Assembly: GCA_005893275.1 (NCBI GenBank)
Contig: VBOW01000014.1
Coordinates: 62,001-126,000, forward strand
Source: Candidatus Eisenbacteria bacterium
GTDB taxonomy: Bacteria > Eisenbacteria > RBG-16-71-46 > SZUA-252
Length of the DNA: 64,000 nucleotides
Reading direction: 5' to 3'
The notes under the pieces are model-generated. The model worked only from the letters and a program-made list of their open reading frames with translations. It ran no database searches and was not told the origin of the DNA. Below, in pieces: positions 27,408 to 36,902 of this stretch; the stretch's first letter is position 1; every line of letters starts with the position of its first letter. The position numbers and the translations under genes were made by a program.

Positions 27408-28603
27408 ACGTCTCGACCCGAGGCACCAAGGCCCAGGCATCCCCGATCCGACGCTTGGCCCCCTACGCCGATCAGGCGGTGAGGAGCGGCAGGAAGGTCT
27501 ATTACCTGAACATCGGCCAGCCCGACATCCCGACCCCCGAGATCGTGATGGAGCGGCTCAGGACCTACCCGGGGAAATACGTGCCGTACAGCCCCTCGGG
27601 CGGAATTCCCGAATTCGTGGAGGCGATGTCGCGCTACTACGCGCAGCACGGCCTCGAGGTCGCACCGAAGGAGATGATCACCACGGTCGGCGGAAGCGAG
27701 GCGCTCCAGTTCGCGTTCTGGGCGCTCTTCAACCCGGGCGACGAGGTAATCCTCTTCGAGCCCTTCTACACGAACTACGCCACGATGGCCCTCCTGGCAG
27801 GGGTCGACGTGAAGCCGATCCCCTGCGACGGGAGGACCGGGTACCACCTCCCGCCGATCGAGGCGATCGAGCGGGCGGCCGGCCCCCGCACGAAGGGGAT
27901 TCTTCTTTGCGCGCCCTCGAACCCGACCGGGACGGCCTACACCGCGGCCGAAGTGGACGCGATCTGCGATCTCGCGAAGCGCCGCGATCTCTGGATCATC
28001 ACCGACGAGGCCTATCGCGAGTTCATCTACGACGGCATGAAGCACGAGAGCCCGATGACGCGGCCCGCCGTGGCGGAGCGGGTGGTCCTCGTGGATTCGA
28101 TCTCGAAGCGGCTCAACATGTGCGGCGCCCGGGTGGGAACCTTGGTCTCGAAGAACCCGGCGGTGCGCGAGGCCGCGCTCAAGTTCGCCCAGGCGCGGCT
28201 GAGCCCGCCCACCTTGGGCCAATGGGCGGCCGCGGTGATCGACAAGGTGCCCGCCTCGTACACGCAGGGCGTCGTCGCCGAGTATCGGAAACGGCGCGAT
28301 CTCGTTCTCGACGGCCTGGCCGGGATCGCGGGCGCGTTCGCGCGAAAACCGGAGGGGGCGTTCTACCTCATGGCCGAGCTGCCGGTCACGGACGCGGAAG
28401 AGTTCGTGATCTGGATGCTCAAGGAATACAAGCAGGACAACGCGACGGTCATGGTCGCGCCGGGGGACGGTTTTTACGCCACGCCGGGTCGCGGGAAGAA
28501 CGAGATCCGCTTCGCCTACGTGCTCGAATGCGACGCGCTCCGCAAGTCGATGGACATCCTGAAGGGCGCGCTCGAGGCCTACCCGGTGAAGGTGGCGCGG
28601 TAG
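27404..28603 (+). CDS. PLP-dependent aminotransferase, class I/II
   Basis: 399 residues. Fold-type I enzyme with YLNIGQPDIPTP, TVGGSEALQFAFWAL, CAPSNPTGTAY, ITDEAYREFIYDG and the PLP lysine in SISKRLNMCGARVG. GRGKNEIRFAYVL holds the substrate-binding Arg. It belongs to the aspartate/aromatic aminotransferase superfamily; the amino acid used is not certain. ATGA overlap with the third M42 gene suggests it handles amino acids released by the peptidases. Convergent with nuoN. Confidence 0.93.
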   Translation: MNVSTRGTKAQASPIRRLAPYADQAVRSGRKVYYLNIGQPDIPTPEIVMERLRTYPGKYVPYSPSGGIPEFVEAMSRYYAQHGLEVAPKEMITTVGGSEALQFAFWALFNPGDEVILFEPFYTNYATMALLAGVDVKPIPCDGRTGYHLPPIEAIERAAGPRTKGILLCAPSNPTGTAYTAAEVDAICDLAKRRDLWIITDEAYREFIYDGMKHESPMTRPAVAERVVLVDSISKRLNMCGARVGTLVSKNPAVREAALKFAQARLSPPTLGQWAAAVIDKVPASYTQGVVAEYRKRRDLVLDGLAGIAGAFARKPEGAFYLMAELPVTDAEEFVIWMLKEYKQDNATVMVAPGDGFYATPGRGKNEIRFAYVLECDALRKSMDILKGALEAYPVKVAR

Positions 28604-28645
28604 GGCGCGGAATGGCGGAGGAGCCGCGCAGACCGGGATCCGGGC

Positions 28646-30106
28646 CTAACTGAACAGCGCCCGCACGCCCTGGCGGGCGGCTTCCATCCACCCCCCGGGG
28701 AAAATCCCCACACCGAGCGTCGCGACCGACGTCGCGAGGAGGGCGGCGCCGATGGCCGCTGGCACCCGGATCGGGGGCAGCACTTCCCCGGGCTCCCGCA
28801 TGTACATCAGCACGAGCAGGCGCAGGTAATAGAACACCGACACCGCGCTGTTCAGCACGCCGATCACGGCGAGCGGAATGTGGCCCGTCTGGACGGCCGC
28901 GCCGAAGAGATAGAGCTTCCCCACGAACCCCACCGTGGGCGGTATTCCAGACAAAGAAATCATGAAGAGCGAGAGCGTCGCGCCGATGAGGGGATAACGG
29001 AACCCGAGTCCCGCGTAGTCGCGAAGCTCGTCTCCGCCGACGCCTCTGTGCTCGAGGAGGATCACGACCGCGAAGGCGCCCAGATTCATGGCCGTGTACG
29101 CGAGCAGATAGAAGATCGCGCCGGTTCCCCCGGCGTTTCCCCCCGCCACCAGCCCGATCAGGACATAGCCCGAGTGAGCGATGCTCGAGTAGGCAAGCAT
29201 CCGCTTCACGTTCGTCTGCGCGATCGCCGCCACGTTCCCCACGGTCATCGTGAGCGCGGCGATCACCGAGAGGAGCATGTTCCAGTCGCCGTGGATCGGC
29301 CCGAACGCGACGAAGAACGTGCGGAGGAACGCCGCGAAGGCTGCCGCCTTGGGGCCGGCCGACATGAACGCCGTGATCGGAGTGGGCGCGCCCTCGTACA
29401 CGTCGGGCGTCCACATGTGAAACGGCACGAGGGCCACCTTGAACGCGAATCCAATGAGGATCATCGCCATCCCGGCGAGGAGCAGCCCCGCCGGGAACGC
29501 AGCCTCGGCCGTCGTGAGCGCCTCGGCGATCTTGCTCAGGTTCGTGGTCGCGGTCGCGCCGTAGGTGAGCGCGATACCATAGAGCAGAATCGCGGAGGCG
29601 AAGGCGCCCAGGAGGAAATACTTCATCGCGGCTTCGTTCGAGGCATCCGAGCCCCGGCGGTAGCCCGCCAGGACGTAGAGGGAGATCGAGAGCACCTCGA
29701 TCCCCAGGAAGAGCGTGATCAGATCGAGCGCGGATGCGAGGAGCATCATCCCCGCCGTGCAGAAGAGAAGGAGCGCGTAGTACTCGGGCTGCTCCACCGT
29801 TTCCGACCGGAGGAAGGGTTCCGAGAGGAGGATGGTCACGAAGGTGCTCGCGAGGAAAAGAAGGTTGAACAGGGTCGCGAGGTCGTCCAGCACCACCATG
29901 TCGGCGTAGCCCCTCTGCTCCAGGCCCCACTGCCCCACCGCGCGTACGAACGCCCACGCCACGCCCGCCAGGGCGATGGTCCCGGTCCAGTGTTTCTTCG
30001 AGTGCGGCAGCACGAGATCGAGAAGCAGGATCGCGAATCCGACGCCGCACACGATGAGGAGCGGCTCGATCATGCCCAGCGGGGTCGAGATCGGGAGCAG
30101 GTTCAC
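28646..30106 (-). CDS. nuoN: NADH-quinone oxidoreductase subunit N
   Basis: 486 residues, about 14 membrane helices, antiporter-like proton-pumping subunit of complex I. Landmarks include LDLITLFLGIEVLSISLY with the conserved membrane Glu, AFKVALVPFHMWTPDVYEGAP with the Lys in a broken helix, and LAYSSIAHSGY. GTG start at 30106 overlaps the nuoM stop (GTGA). Last gene of the operon. Confidence 0.96.
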   Translation of the reverse strand: MNLLPISTPLGMIEPLLIVCGVGFAILLLDLVLPHSKKHWTGTIALAGVAWAFVRAVGQWGLEQRGYADMVVLDDLATLFNLLFLASTFVTILLSEPFLRSETVEQPEYYALLLFCTAGMMLLASALDLITLFLGIEVLSISLYVLAGYRRGSDASNEAAMKYFLLGAFASAILLYGIALTYGATATTNLSKIAEALTTAEAAFPAGLLLAGMAMILIGFAFKVALVPFHMWTPDVYEGAPTPITAFMSAGPKAAAFAAFLRTFFVAFGPIHGDWNMLLSVIAALTMTVGNVAAIAQTNVKRMLAYSSIAHSGYVLIGLVAGGNAGGTGAIFYLLAYTAMNLGAFAVVILLEHRGVGGDELRDYAGLGFRYPLIGATLSLFMISLSGIPPTVGFVGKLYLFGAAVQTGHIPLAVIGVLNSAVSVFYYLRLLVLMYMREPGEVLPPIRVPAAIGAALLATSVATLGVGIFPGGWMEAARQGVRALFS

Positions 30107-31671
30107 TTGGCCCCCTCGGCGCTCGCCGGGACGGCCATCGAGGGCGACGCGGGCGGCGCCTTCAGCGACAAGGTATGCGTGCGGACGCGTCCCAGAAGCT
30201 CCGAGACCGAGACGTCGAGCCTGCGAAGGAACGGGTTGGGATACACGCCGATCCAGATGATGAGGAGAATCACCGGGGCGAGGGTCCAGAACTCGCGCTT
30301 CGTGAGGTCGGGCAGCCCGCGATTTTTCTCGTGGGTGATCGGCCCGAACATCACGCGTTGGTACATCCAGAGCAGGTAGACCGCCGCGAGGATGACCCCG
30401 ACGGCGGCGATCGCGCTCACGAGCGGCCACGCGCGGAAGGCGCCCAGGAGCACCAGGAATTCCCCGATGAATCCGTTCAGGCCCGGCAGGCCGATGCTGG
30501 ACAAACAAACGATCATGAACAGCGCCGCGAACCATGGCAACGTCTCGGACAGCCCGCCGAAATCGGCGATCTCGCGCGTGTGGCGGCGCTCGTAGAGGAT
30601 CCCCACCGCCAAGAAGAGGGCGCCCGTCGAGAGCCCGTGGTTGATCGACTGGAGGATTCCGCCGGAGAGGCCCTGCACGTTCCATACGAAGAGCCCCAGC
30701 ATGACGAACCCCAGGTGGCTCACGGAGGAATAGGCCACCAGCTTTTTCACGTCGCGCTGGACCATCGCGACCAAAGCTCCGTAGATGATCCCGATCAGCG
30801 CCAGCCCAATGATCCAGGGCGTGTAGGTCATCGCCGCCTCCGGGAAGAGCGGCACCGCGAATCGCAGGAATCCGTACACCCCCATTTTGAGCAGCACGCC
30901 CGCCAGGATCACGCTTCCCGCAGTGGGCGCCTCGACATGGGCGTCGGGGAGCCACGTATGGAACGGAAACATCGGAACCTTGATCGCGAAGGCGAGGGCG
31001 AAGGCGCCGAAGAGCCAGAGCTGCGTGCCAGGATCGAGAGCCGTGTCGTAGAGCTGGAGCAGATCGAACGTGTAGACGCCCGTCGTGGCATGGTGGGCGA
31101 CGTAGAGTTTGAGGATGCCGACCAGCATGACGAGGCTCCCCGCGACGGTGTACAGGATGAACTTCACCGCGGCGTAGACGCGCCGGGGACCGCCCCAGAC
31201 CCCGATGAGGAGGTACATCGGGATGAGCATCACTTCCCAGAAAATGTAGAAGAGAAAGAGATCGAGCGACACGAAGACGCCGATCATCCCGGTCTCGAGG
31301 AGCAGGAAGGTCACCATGTAGGCCTTCACGCGCGTCGTGATCGCCGAGAAGGAGGCGAGGATGGATACCGCCGTGAGCAGGGTCGTGAGCAGGATCAGGA
31401 GCATACTGATCCCGTCCAGGCCCATGTGGTAGGTGATCCCCAAATCAGGCACCCACGCCGACTGCTCCGTGAACTGCATGCCGCGTTGGGTGGAATCGAA
31501 CAAGGTGAAGAGCGGTATCGACGCGGCGAACGTGAAGAGCGACACGAGGAACGCCGTCACGCGCACCGTTCGGGGCTTGGAGGATGGCAGCAGCAAGATG
31601 AGGAGCGCCCCCACGGTCGGGAAAAACGTCAGGAACGTGAGAATCGGCACGCCCAGAATCGTGAGGGTCAT
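30103..31671 (-). CDS. nuoM: NADH-quinone oxidoreductase subunit M
   Basis: 522 residues, antiporter-like subunit. FYIFWEVMLIPMYLLIG holds the key Glu; FAIKVPMFPFHTWLPDAHVEAP and LVAYSSVSHLGFVMLG are typical. ATG 31671 overlaps the nuoL stop by four bases. The C-terminus has an extra Ala/Pro tail beyond the last helix. Confidence 0.97.
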   Translation of the reverse strand: MTLTILGVPILTFLTFFPTVGALLILLLPSSKPRTVRVTAFLVSLFTFAASIPLFTLFDSTQRGMQFTEQSAWVPDLGITYHMGLDGISMLLILLTTLLTAVSILASFSAITTRVKAYMVTFLLLETGMIGVFVSLDLFLFYIFWEVMLIPMYLLIGVWGGPRRVYAAVKFILYTVAGSLVMLVGILKLYVAHHATTGVYTFDLLQLYDTALDPGTQLWLFGAFALAFAIKVPMFPFHTWLPDAHVEAPTAGSVILAGVLLKMGVYGFLRFAVPLFPEAAMTYTPWIIGLALIGIIYGALVAMVQRDVKKLVAYSSVSHLGFVMLGLFVWNVQGLSGGILQSINHGLSTGALFLAVGILYERRHTREIADFGGLSETLPWFAALFMIVCLSSIGLPGLNGFIGEFLVLLGAFRAWPLVSAIAAVGVILAAVYLLWMYQRVMFGPITHEKNRGLPDLTKREFWTLAPVILLIIWIGVYPNPFLRRLDVSVSELLGRVRTHTLSLKAPPASPSMAVPASAEGAK

Positions 31672-33590
31672 CGGAGCGCCAGGTAGCCGATCACGACCAC
31701 CGCCCCGAGCGTGAGGATGAGCGCGTAGACCTGCACGTAGCCGACCTGGGCGAGCCTCAAGAGGCCCGCGCCGCGCTCGATCTGCCGGCCCACTCCGTTC
31801 ACCGCCCCGTCGATCACCGCGGCGTCGAACCGCTCCCAGAGCCGCACCGAGCCACGGTAGAGGGGCTGTACCACCCAGGAGTCAACCATCTCGTCCACCC
31901 AGTACTTGTTGAAGACGAGCCGGTAGGCTCCCCTCATCTGCTCCGCGAGCCGCCGCGGGAGGTCCGGGTCGGCAACGTAGAACTTGTACGCAACGAAGAT
32001 CCCCACCAAGGCGACCGCGAGCGAGATGGCCATGAGACCGGCCTCGGCTCCCGCCGCGTTGGCCGCGTGCGCCGCCGGTGTGAGATCCGCCGCGTCGGCG
32101 AAGACCGGCTCCAAGAACCTGTCGAGCCGCTGCCCGCCGGCCAGGAGCGGAACCTGCACGAACCCACCGATCGCGCTCAAGACCGCGAGAAGCATGAGCG
32201 GGATCGTCATGCTGTTCGGGGATTCGTGAAGGTGCTGCTTCGCCCCCTCGGGCACGCGCGAGGGACCGTGGAAGGTGAGGAAATAGAGCCTGAACATGTA
32301 GAACGCGGTCAGAAAGGCGCCGACCACGCCCGCGCACCAGAGCAAGGGTCCCCCGCGGAGCCAGGTCTGATACAGGATCTCGTCCTTGCTGAAGAAGCCC
32401 GCCAACGGGAACACGCCCGCTATCGCCAGCGTGCCGATCAGGAACGTGATGTGGGTCCGCCGAAGGTGGCGCCGGAGCCCGCCCATCCTCCAGAGATTCT
32501 GCTCCCCCGAAAGCGCGTGGATCACGCTTCCGGCGCCGAGGAACAGGAGCGCCTTGAAGAAGGCGTGGGTCATCAGATGGAAGATCCCCGAAGCGAACGC
32601 GCCCACCCCGCAGCCCAGGAACATGTAGCCGAGCTGGCTGATCGTCGAGTAGGCGAGCACCCGCTTGATGTCGTTTTGCACGAGGCCGATCGTGGCCGCA
32701 AAGAGCGCGGTCAGGGCCCCCACGATCGCGACCGTCTGGAGCGCCACCGGGGAAAGCAGGTAGAGGATGTGGCAGCGGGCCACCATGTAGACGCCCGCGG
32801 TCACCATGGTAGCGGCGTGGATGAGCGCGCTTACCGGAGTCGGCCCCTCCATCGCGTCGGGCAGCCAGACGTAGAGCGGAAGCTGCGCGCTCTTCCCGGT
32901 CGCGCCGAGGAACAGAAGCAGCGCGATCGTGGTCGCGAGCGCGCTCCCCATCGCGAGCCGCTGCGGCGCCTGCGCGAACACGGTCGCGAAATCGACGGTG
33001 CCGAAGGTGACGAAAATCAGGAAGATCCCGAGCAGGAATCCCCAGTCGCCGATGCGGTTCACGATGAAGGCCTTCTTCCCCGCTTCGGCGGCCGCGGGCC
33101 GCTGGTACCAGAACCCGATCAAGAGATAGGAGCAGAGCCCCACAGCCTCCCACCCCAGGAACATGAGGAGGAAGTTGTCCGCGAGGACCAGCGTGAGCAT
33201 CGAGAACGTGAAGAGATTCAGGTACGAGAAATACCGGCCGTACGCCTGCTCGTGGCCCATGTAACCGGTCGAGTAGACGTGGATCAGGAAGCCGACGCCG
33301 GTCACGACGAGCATCATCACGGCGCCGAGGGGATCCAGCGCGTACCGAACCTCGGCGTGGAAGTCTCCCGATTGGACCCAGGTGAAGAGCCCCTGCGTCA
33401 CGCGGCGCGCTTCGGGCGGAAGCGCGAGCAGCTCGCTGAAGCACGCGATCGCGATCGCGAACGAAAGCCCCACCGAGCCGACTCCGATCGCGCTCACCGC
33501 CTTCCGCGGCAGCTTCCCGGCGGACACCCCGTTCAGGATGGCGCCCAGGAGCGGGAAGAGCGGCACGAGCCAGAGGAGGGTCAGTCCCAC
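31668..33590 (-). CDS. nuoL: NADH-quinone oxidoreductase subunit L
   Basis: 640 residues, the distal antiporter-like subunit with the long lateral helix. Motifs: LLMFLGWEAVGLCSYLLIGFW, SAQLPLYVWLPDAMEGPTPVSALIHAATMV, and VLAYSTISQLGYM. Length matches the family. Followed by nuoM with ATGA overlap and preceded by nuoK with a three-base gap. Confidence 0.97.
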   Translation of the reverse strand: MGLTLLWLVPLFPLLGAILNGVSAGKLPRKAVSAIGVGSVGLSFAIAIACFSELLALPPEARRVTQGLFTWVQSGDFHAEVRYALDPLGAVMMLVVTGVGFLIHVYSTGYMGHEQAYGRYFSYLNLFTFSMLTLVLADNFLLMFLGWEAVGLCSYLLIGFWYQRPAAAEAGKKAFIVNRIGDWGFLLGIFLIFVTFGTVDFATVFAQAPQRLAMGSALATTIALLLFLGATGKSAQLPLYVWLPDAMEGPTPVSALIHAATMVTAGVYMVARCHILYLLSPVALQTVAIVGALTALFAATIGLVQNDIKRVLAYSTISQLGYMFLGCGVGAFASGIFHLMTHAFFKALLFLGAGSVIHALSGEQNLWRMGGLRRHLRRTHITFLIGTLAIAGVFPLAGFFSKDEILYQTWLRGGPLLWCAGVVGAFLTAFYMFRLYFLTFHGPSRVPEGAKQHLHESPNSMTIPLMLLAVLSAIGGFVQVPLLAGGQRLDRFLEPVFADAADLTPAAHAANAAGAEAGLMAISLAVALVGIFVAYKFYVADPDLPRRLAEQMRGAYRLVFNKYWVDEMVDSWVVQPLYRGSVRLWERFDAAVIDGAVNGVGRQIERGAGLLRLAQVGYVQVYALILTLGAVVVIGYLALR

Positions 33591-33593
33591 GCG

Positions 33594-33908
33594 CTATCCT
33601 TTCAGGAGGTGGACATCGTCCACGCTCGCGGTCTCACGATTTCGGAAAATGGCGACCAGGATCGCGAGGCCGACCACCACTTCCGCCGCGGCGACCGCCA
33701 TCACGAAGAAGACGAAGATCTGCCCGTCCATCTGGCCGTACTGCCTCGAGAAGGCGACGAAGCTCAGGTTCACCGCGTTCAACATCAGCTCGATCGACAT
33801 GAAGATGATGAGCGCGTTCCGGCGAACCAACACTCCGACGATCCCGATCGTGAACAGAAGGGCCGCGACGAGCTGGTAATACTCGGTAGGAACGCCGTTC
33901 GGATCCAT
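33594..33908 (-). CDS. nuoK: NADH-quinone oxidoreductase subunit K
   Basis: 104 residues, three membrane helices. [18 protein letters not shown] and the second-helix Glu in [13 protein letters not shown] mark NuoK, the small MrpC-like subunit in the proton path. ATG 33908 overlaps the nuoJ stop by one base at ATGA. Confidence 0.96.
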   Translation of the reverse strand: MDPNGVPTEYYQLVAALLFTIGIVGVLVRRNALIIFMSIELMLNAVNLSFVAFSRQYGQMDGQIFVFFVMAVAAAEVVVGLAILVAIFRNRETASVDDVHLLKG

Positions 33909-34420
33909 CAGGCGAACTTCCGCTTCGCGAGGACCACGGCCCCGACGACCGCAATCATGAGCAGGATCGAAGTCACCTCGAACGGGAACAGCCACGTGGT
34001 GTAGAGGATTCGTCCGATCTCCGCCGGCGATCCGAAGCCCGGAGACAAGGCGGCCACCGCCTCGGGAAGTCCCTCCGAGCCGCCTCGCGACAGGACGATC
34101 CAGAGCAGCTCCACGAACGCGATGAACGCGAAGAAAAACCCGAACCCTTTGGCCGCGCCCGGGGTGAGCAGGGGGCTCTCCCCTCTCACGTTCAGGAGCA
34201 TGACCACGAAGAGGAAGAGGACCATGATCGCGCCCGCGTACACGAGGATTTGGATCGCGGCGATGAACTGGGCGTGGAGCAGAACGAACATCCCGGAGAG
34301 GGAGAGAAGCACGCCGACCAGGTGGAGCGCGCAATGAACCGCATTTCTCCGAAAAACCATCCCGAGCGAGAACGCCACCGCCGACAGGGAGAAAAGCGTG
34401 AAGAGGATCGCCTCGACCAT
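33908..34420 (-). CDS. nuoJ: NADH-quinone oxidoreductase subunit J
   Basis: 170 residues, five membrane helices. [20 protein letters not shown] and [21 protein letters not shown], the helix with a pi-bulge region, are diagnostic. Start set at ATG 34420, eight bases after nuoH; nuoI, usually found at this junction, is absent. Confidence 0.95.
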   Translation of the reverse strand: MVEAILFTLFSLSAVAFSLGMVFRRNAVHCALHLVGVLLSLSGMFVLLHAQFIAAIQILVYAGAIMVLFLFVVMLLNVRGESPLLTPGAAKGFGFFFAFIAFVELLWIVLSRGGSEGLPEAVAALSPGFGSPAEIGRILYTTWLFPFEVTSILLMIAVVGAVVLAKRKFA

Positions 34421-34427
34421 GGCCGCC

Positions 34428-35414
34428 TTATCCCGTGAGCGCCACGACGACCGCCGTGACCGCGAGATTGAGGAGCGATAACGGCAGAAGGACCTTCCAC
34501 CCGAAGGCCATGAGCTGGTCATAGCGAAGGCGGGGGAACGTCGCTCGCAGCCACACGAAGAAGAAAAGGAACAGCGAGAGCTTGATCAGAAACCAGACCA
34601 CGGGTGGAAGGATCGGTCCGTGCCATCCACCGAAGAAAACGGAGATCGCGACCGCCGAGACCACCATCATGTTCGCGTACTCCGCGAGGAAGTAGAGCGC
34701 GAACTTCATCGACGAGAACTCGGTGTGAAAGCCGGCCACCAGCTCGGTTTCCGCCTCCGGCAGGTCGAACGGTGCGCGGTTCGTCTCGGCGATGCCGCAG
34801 AGGAGGAAGATCACGAACGCGAAGAACTGCGGCACGATGAACCACATGTGCTCCTGCTGCCGCACGATCCCCGCAAGGCTGAGCGTCCCGGTCATGAGGA
34901 TCACGCCCACGAGCGAGATGCCCTGAGCCAGCTCGTAGGAGATCATTTGCGCCGAGGAACGAAGCCCCCCCAGGAGGGGGTACTTGCTGTTCGAGGCCCA
35001 GCCGCCGAGCACGATTCCGTACACGCCCATCGAGGTCGTTCCCAGGACCCAGAGGATCGCGACGTTCACGTCGGCGATGTGGAGAGGCACCTCACGACCG
35101 AACACCGTGACCTTGTCGCCAAAGGGCACGACGCTCAGCGCCACAAAGGCGGTGATCACGGAGAGCGCCGGCGCGAGGAAGAAAACGACCCGGTCCGCCT
35201 GGCCGGGGATGATGTCCTCCTTGAAGAAGAGCTTGATGCCGTCGGCGATCGTCTGCAAAAGCCCGAACGGCCCCACGCGCTGGGGCCCGATTCGGTCCTG
35301 CATGTGGCCGATCACCTTCCGCTCCATCCACACGATGAAGGGAACCGCGATCAACACGAATCCCAGGACAATCAAGACCTTGACCGCCGATGCGATCAGG
35401 AACGCGGCGTCCAC
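34428..35414 (-). CDS. nuoH: NADH-quinone oxidoreductase subunit H
   Basis: 328 residues, eight membrane helices, forms part of the quinone chamber. ERKVIGHMQDRIGPQRVGPFGLLQTIADGIKL and AETNRAPFDLPEAETELVAGFHTE are the classical signatures. It directly follows nuoE with a four-base gap; nuoF and nuoG, normally between them, are missing. Confidence 0.97.
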   Translation of the reverse strand: MDAAFLIASAVKVLIVLGFVLIAVPFIVWMERKVIGHMQDRIGPQRVGPFGLLQTIADGIKLFFKEDIIPGQADRVVFFLAPALSVITAFVALSVVPFGDKVTVFGREVPLHIADVNVAILWVLGTTSMGVYGIVLGGWASNSKYPLLGGLRSSAQMISYELAQGISLVGVILMTGTLSLAGIVRQQEHMWFIVPQFFAFVIFLLCGIAETNRAPFDLPEAETELVAGFHTEFSSMKFALYFLAEYANMMVVSAVAISVFFGGWHGPILPPVVWFLIKLSLFLFFFVWLRATFPRLRYDQLMAFGWKVLLPLSLLNLAVTAVVVALTG

Positions 35415-35418
35415 GTGG

Positions 35419-35883
35419 CTACTTCAGCTCTTCCAGAAGCCGATCGACTTGTTGAGGCGTGACGTTTTCGTAGTACCGGTCGTTCACCATGAGTACCGGC
35501 GCGGTGCCGCACGAGCCGAGGCATTCGACGGAGACGTACGTGAAGCGTCCGTCCTGAGTGGTCTCGCCGTCCTCCAAGCCGAGCTTGTCCTGGATCTGCT
35601 TCTGGAGTCTCTGTCCGCCGAGAAGCGAGCAGGAAAGATTCCGGCACACCTGGATGAGATGGCGGCCGACCGGCTTCTGCTGGAACATGGTGTAGAAGGT
35701 GACGACCTGGCGGACCGCCTGAGCCGTGAGCCCCAGGATCGAGGCCACCTCGCGCTGCGTCTCTTCGCTCAGCCAGCCCTGGTCTTCCTGGGCAACGTGA
35801 AGCGCGGGGATGAGCGCGGATTGGTGGGTCTCATAGACCGCTTTGAGCGACTCGATCCTCTGGCGCGCCTCCGGCGACAGCAC
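35419..35883 (-). CDS. nuoE: NADH-quinone oxidoreductase subunit E (2Fe-2S)
   Basis: 154 residues, thioredoxin-like ferredoxin of the NADH module. Cluster ligands are in VCRNLSCSLLG (C-x4-C) and CLGSCGTAPV (C-x3-C). The N-terminal helical part (ALHVAQEDQGWL, VVTFYTMF) is typical. Its usual partners nuoF and nuoG are not in this operon. Confidence 0.95.
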   Translation of the reverse strand: MLSPEARQRIESLKAVYETHQSALIPALHVAQEDQGWLSEETQREVASILGLTAQAVRQVVTFYTMFQQKPVGRHLIQVCRNLSCSLLGGQRLQKQIQDKLGLEDGETTQDGRFTYVSVECLGSCGTAPVLMVNDRYYENVTPQQVDRLLEELK

Positions 35884-35887
35884 GGGG

Positions 35888-36418
35888 TCAACCCTCCACG
35901 ACCGGGAACTGCGCGGACTGCGTCGGGAAATCCTTGCGGAGGGGATGGCCGAGCCAGCCTTCCGGCGTCAGGATCCTCTCCAGATTCGGATGGCCCGAGA
36001 AGATCACCCCGAACATGTCGTAGACCTCGCGCTCCATGAAGTTCGCGCCGCGCCACACCGTCGTGGCCGTCGGGACGCTTCCGCCTTCTTCCACCCAGGT
36101 CTTGACCAGGATGCGGCGGCTCAAGGTCGGCGAATAGAGGATGTAGACGACCTCGAAACGCGGCTCGCCGGGTTCGCGGTGGGTGTGTCGATCCACCGCC
36201 GTGATGTCGGTAAGGTATTCGTAGAGAAGATGGGGGTCGGTGCGAAGGAGCCGGAGCACATCCGGGAAGGCGCTCGTATCCAGCCGGACCGAGAGCTGAC
36301 CCCGGAACAGCTGCTCCGAACGGTAGGCGCCCGCGAACCGCGCTTTGAGAATTGCGACGATCGAGGACTCGACCGGGCCCAGCGGGGACAGGTCTTCGGG
36401 ATGGGGCGTCAATCCCAC
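35888..36418 (-). CDS. nuoC: NADH-quinone oxidoreductase subunit C
   Basis: 176 residues from GTG 36418 (TTG 36412, a TTGA overlap, is the alternative). The 30-kDa family signature is ATTVWRGANFMEREVYDMFGV followed by HPNLERILTPEGWLGHPLRKDFP. It is a free NuoC, not a NuoCD fusion. Flanked tightly by nuoA and nuoE; nuoB and nuoD are absent. Confidence 0.94.
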   Translation of the reverse strand: MGLTPHPEDLSPLGPVESSIVAILKARFAGAYRSEQLFRGQLSVRLDTSAFPDVLRLLRTDPHLLYEYLTDITAVDRHTHREPGEPRFEVVYILYSPTLSRRILVKTWVEEGGSVPTATTVWRGANFMEREVYDMFGVIFSGHPNLERILTPEGWLGHPLRKDFPTQSAQFPVVEG

Positions 36419-36786
36419 TCGAGCGCGCCTTTCCCCCAGACGTAGACCAGGCCCAGGAGCAGAATCCCCACGAACACCCCCATCTCGATCAGGCCGAAGA
36501 TCCGGAGCTGCCTGAAGACGATCGCCCACGGGTAGAGGAAGACCGTTTCGATGTCGAACACGATGAAGAGCATGGCGACCAGATAGAAACGGGTGTGGAA
36601 GCGCTCCCGCGCCGTCCCGGTCGGCGTGATGCCGCACTCGTAGGGGCTCAGCTTGGCCGGATCGTTCACCCGGGTGCCCAGGAAATGGGACGCGACGAGC
36701 GTGAAGACGGCGAAGCCGATCCCCACGATCAGCATCATGAGGATGGGTATGAAGGCCGTGGTCGAGTTGGGATCGACTTGATTCAT
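36409..36786 (-). CDS. nuoA: NADH-quinone oxidoreductase subunit A
   Basis: 125 residues, three membrane helices. KLSPYECGITPTG contains the Cys of the quinone-site loop, and FYLVAMLFIVFDIETVFLYPWA is diagnostic. First gene of the operon; a GGGGA site lies six bases before the ATG and a promoter about 90 bases upstream. A 10-base overlap leads into nuoC. Confidence 0.96.
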   Translation of the reverse strand: MNQVDPNSTTAFIPILMMLIVGIGFAVFTLVASHFLGTRVNDPAKLSPYECGITPTGTARERFHTRFYLVAMLFIVFDIETVFLYPWAIVFRQLRIFGLIEMGVFVGILLLGLVYVWGKGALEWD

Positions 36787-36872
36787 CGTGATTCCCCGGA
36801 GCGCGAAATCGAGGCCCGGACCTACCGCCTCCCAACCTCCCCGACTTCGTGAAAAAAGGTGCTAAGTACGGC

Positions 36873-36902
36873 AGGATAAAAACTTGGGGGCTCCGCTGTC
36901 AA
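36873..36902 (-). promoter_or_regulatory. Sigma-70 promoter of the complex I operon
   Basis: TTGACA (36897-36902), 18-base spacer, TATCCT (36873-36878) on the minus strand. The -35 box overlaps the stop codon of the MBL-fold gene, so the operon starts right behind that gene. It leaves a leader of about 80 bases before nuoA. Confidence 0.6.

Noticed and set aside
28604-28645. Hairpin terminator between the aminotransferase and nuoN
   Set aside because: Short GC-rich inverted repeats only, with no T-run on either strand.
32067-34004. Long plus-strand open frame opposite nuoL and nuoK
   Set aside because: Charged shadow of hydrophobic complex I genes; no family resemblance.
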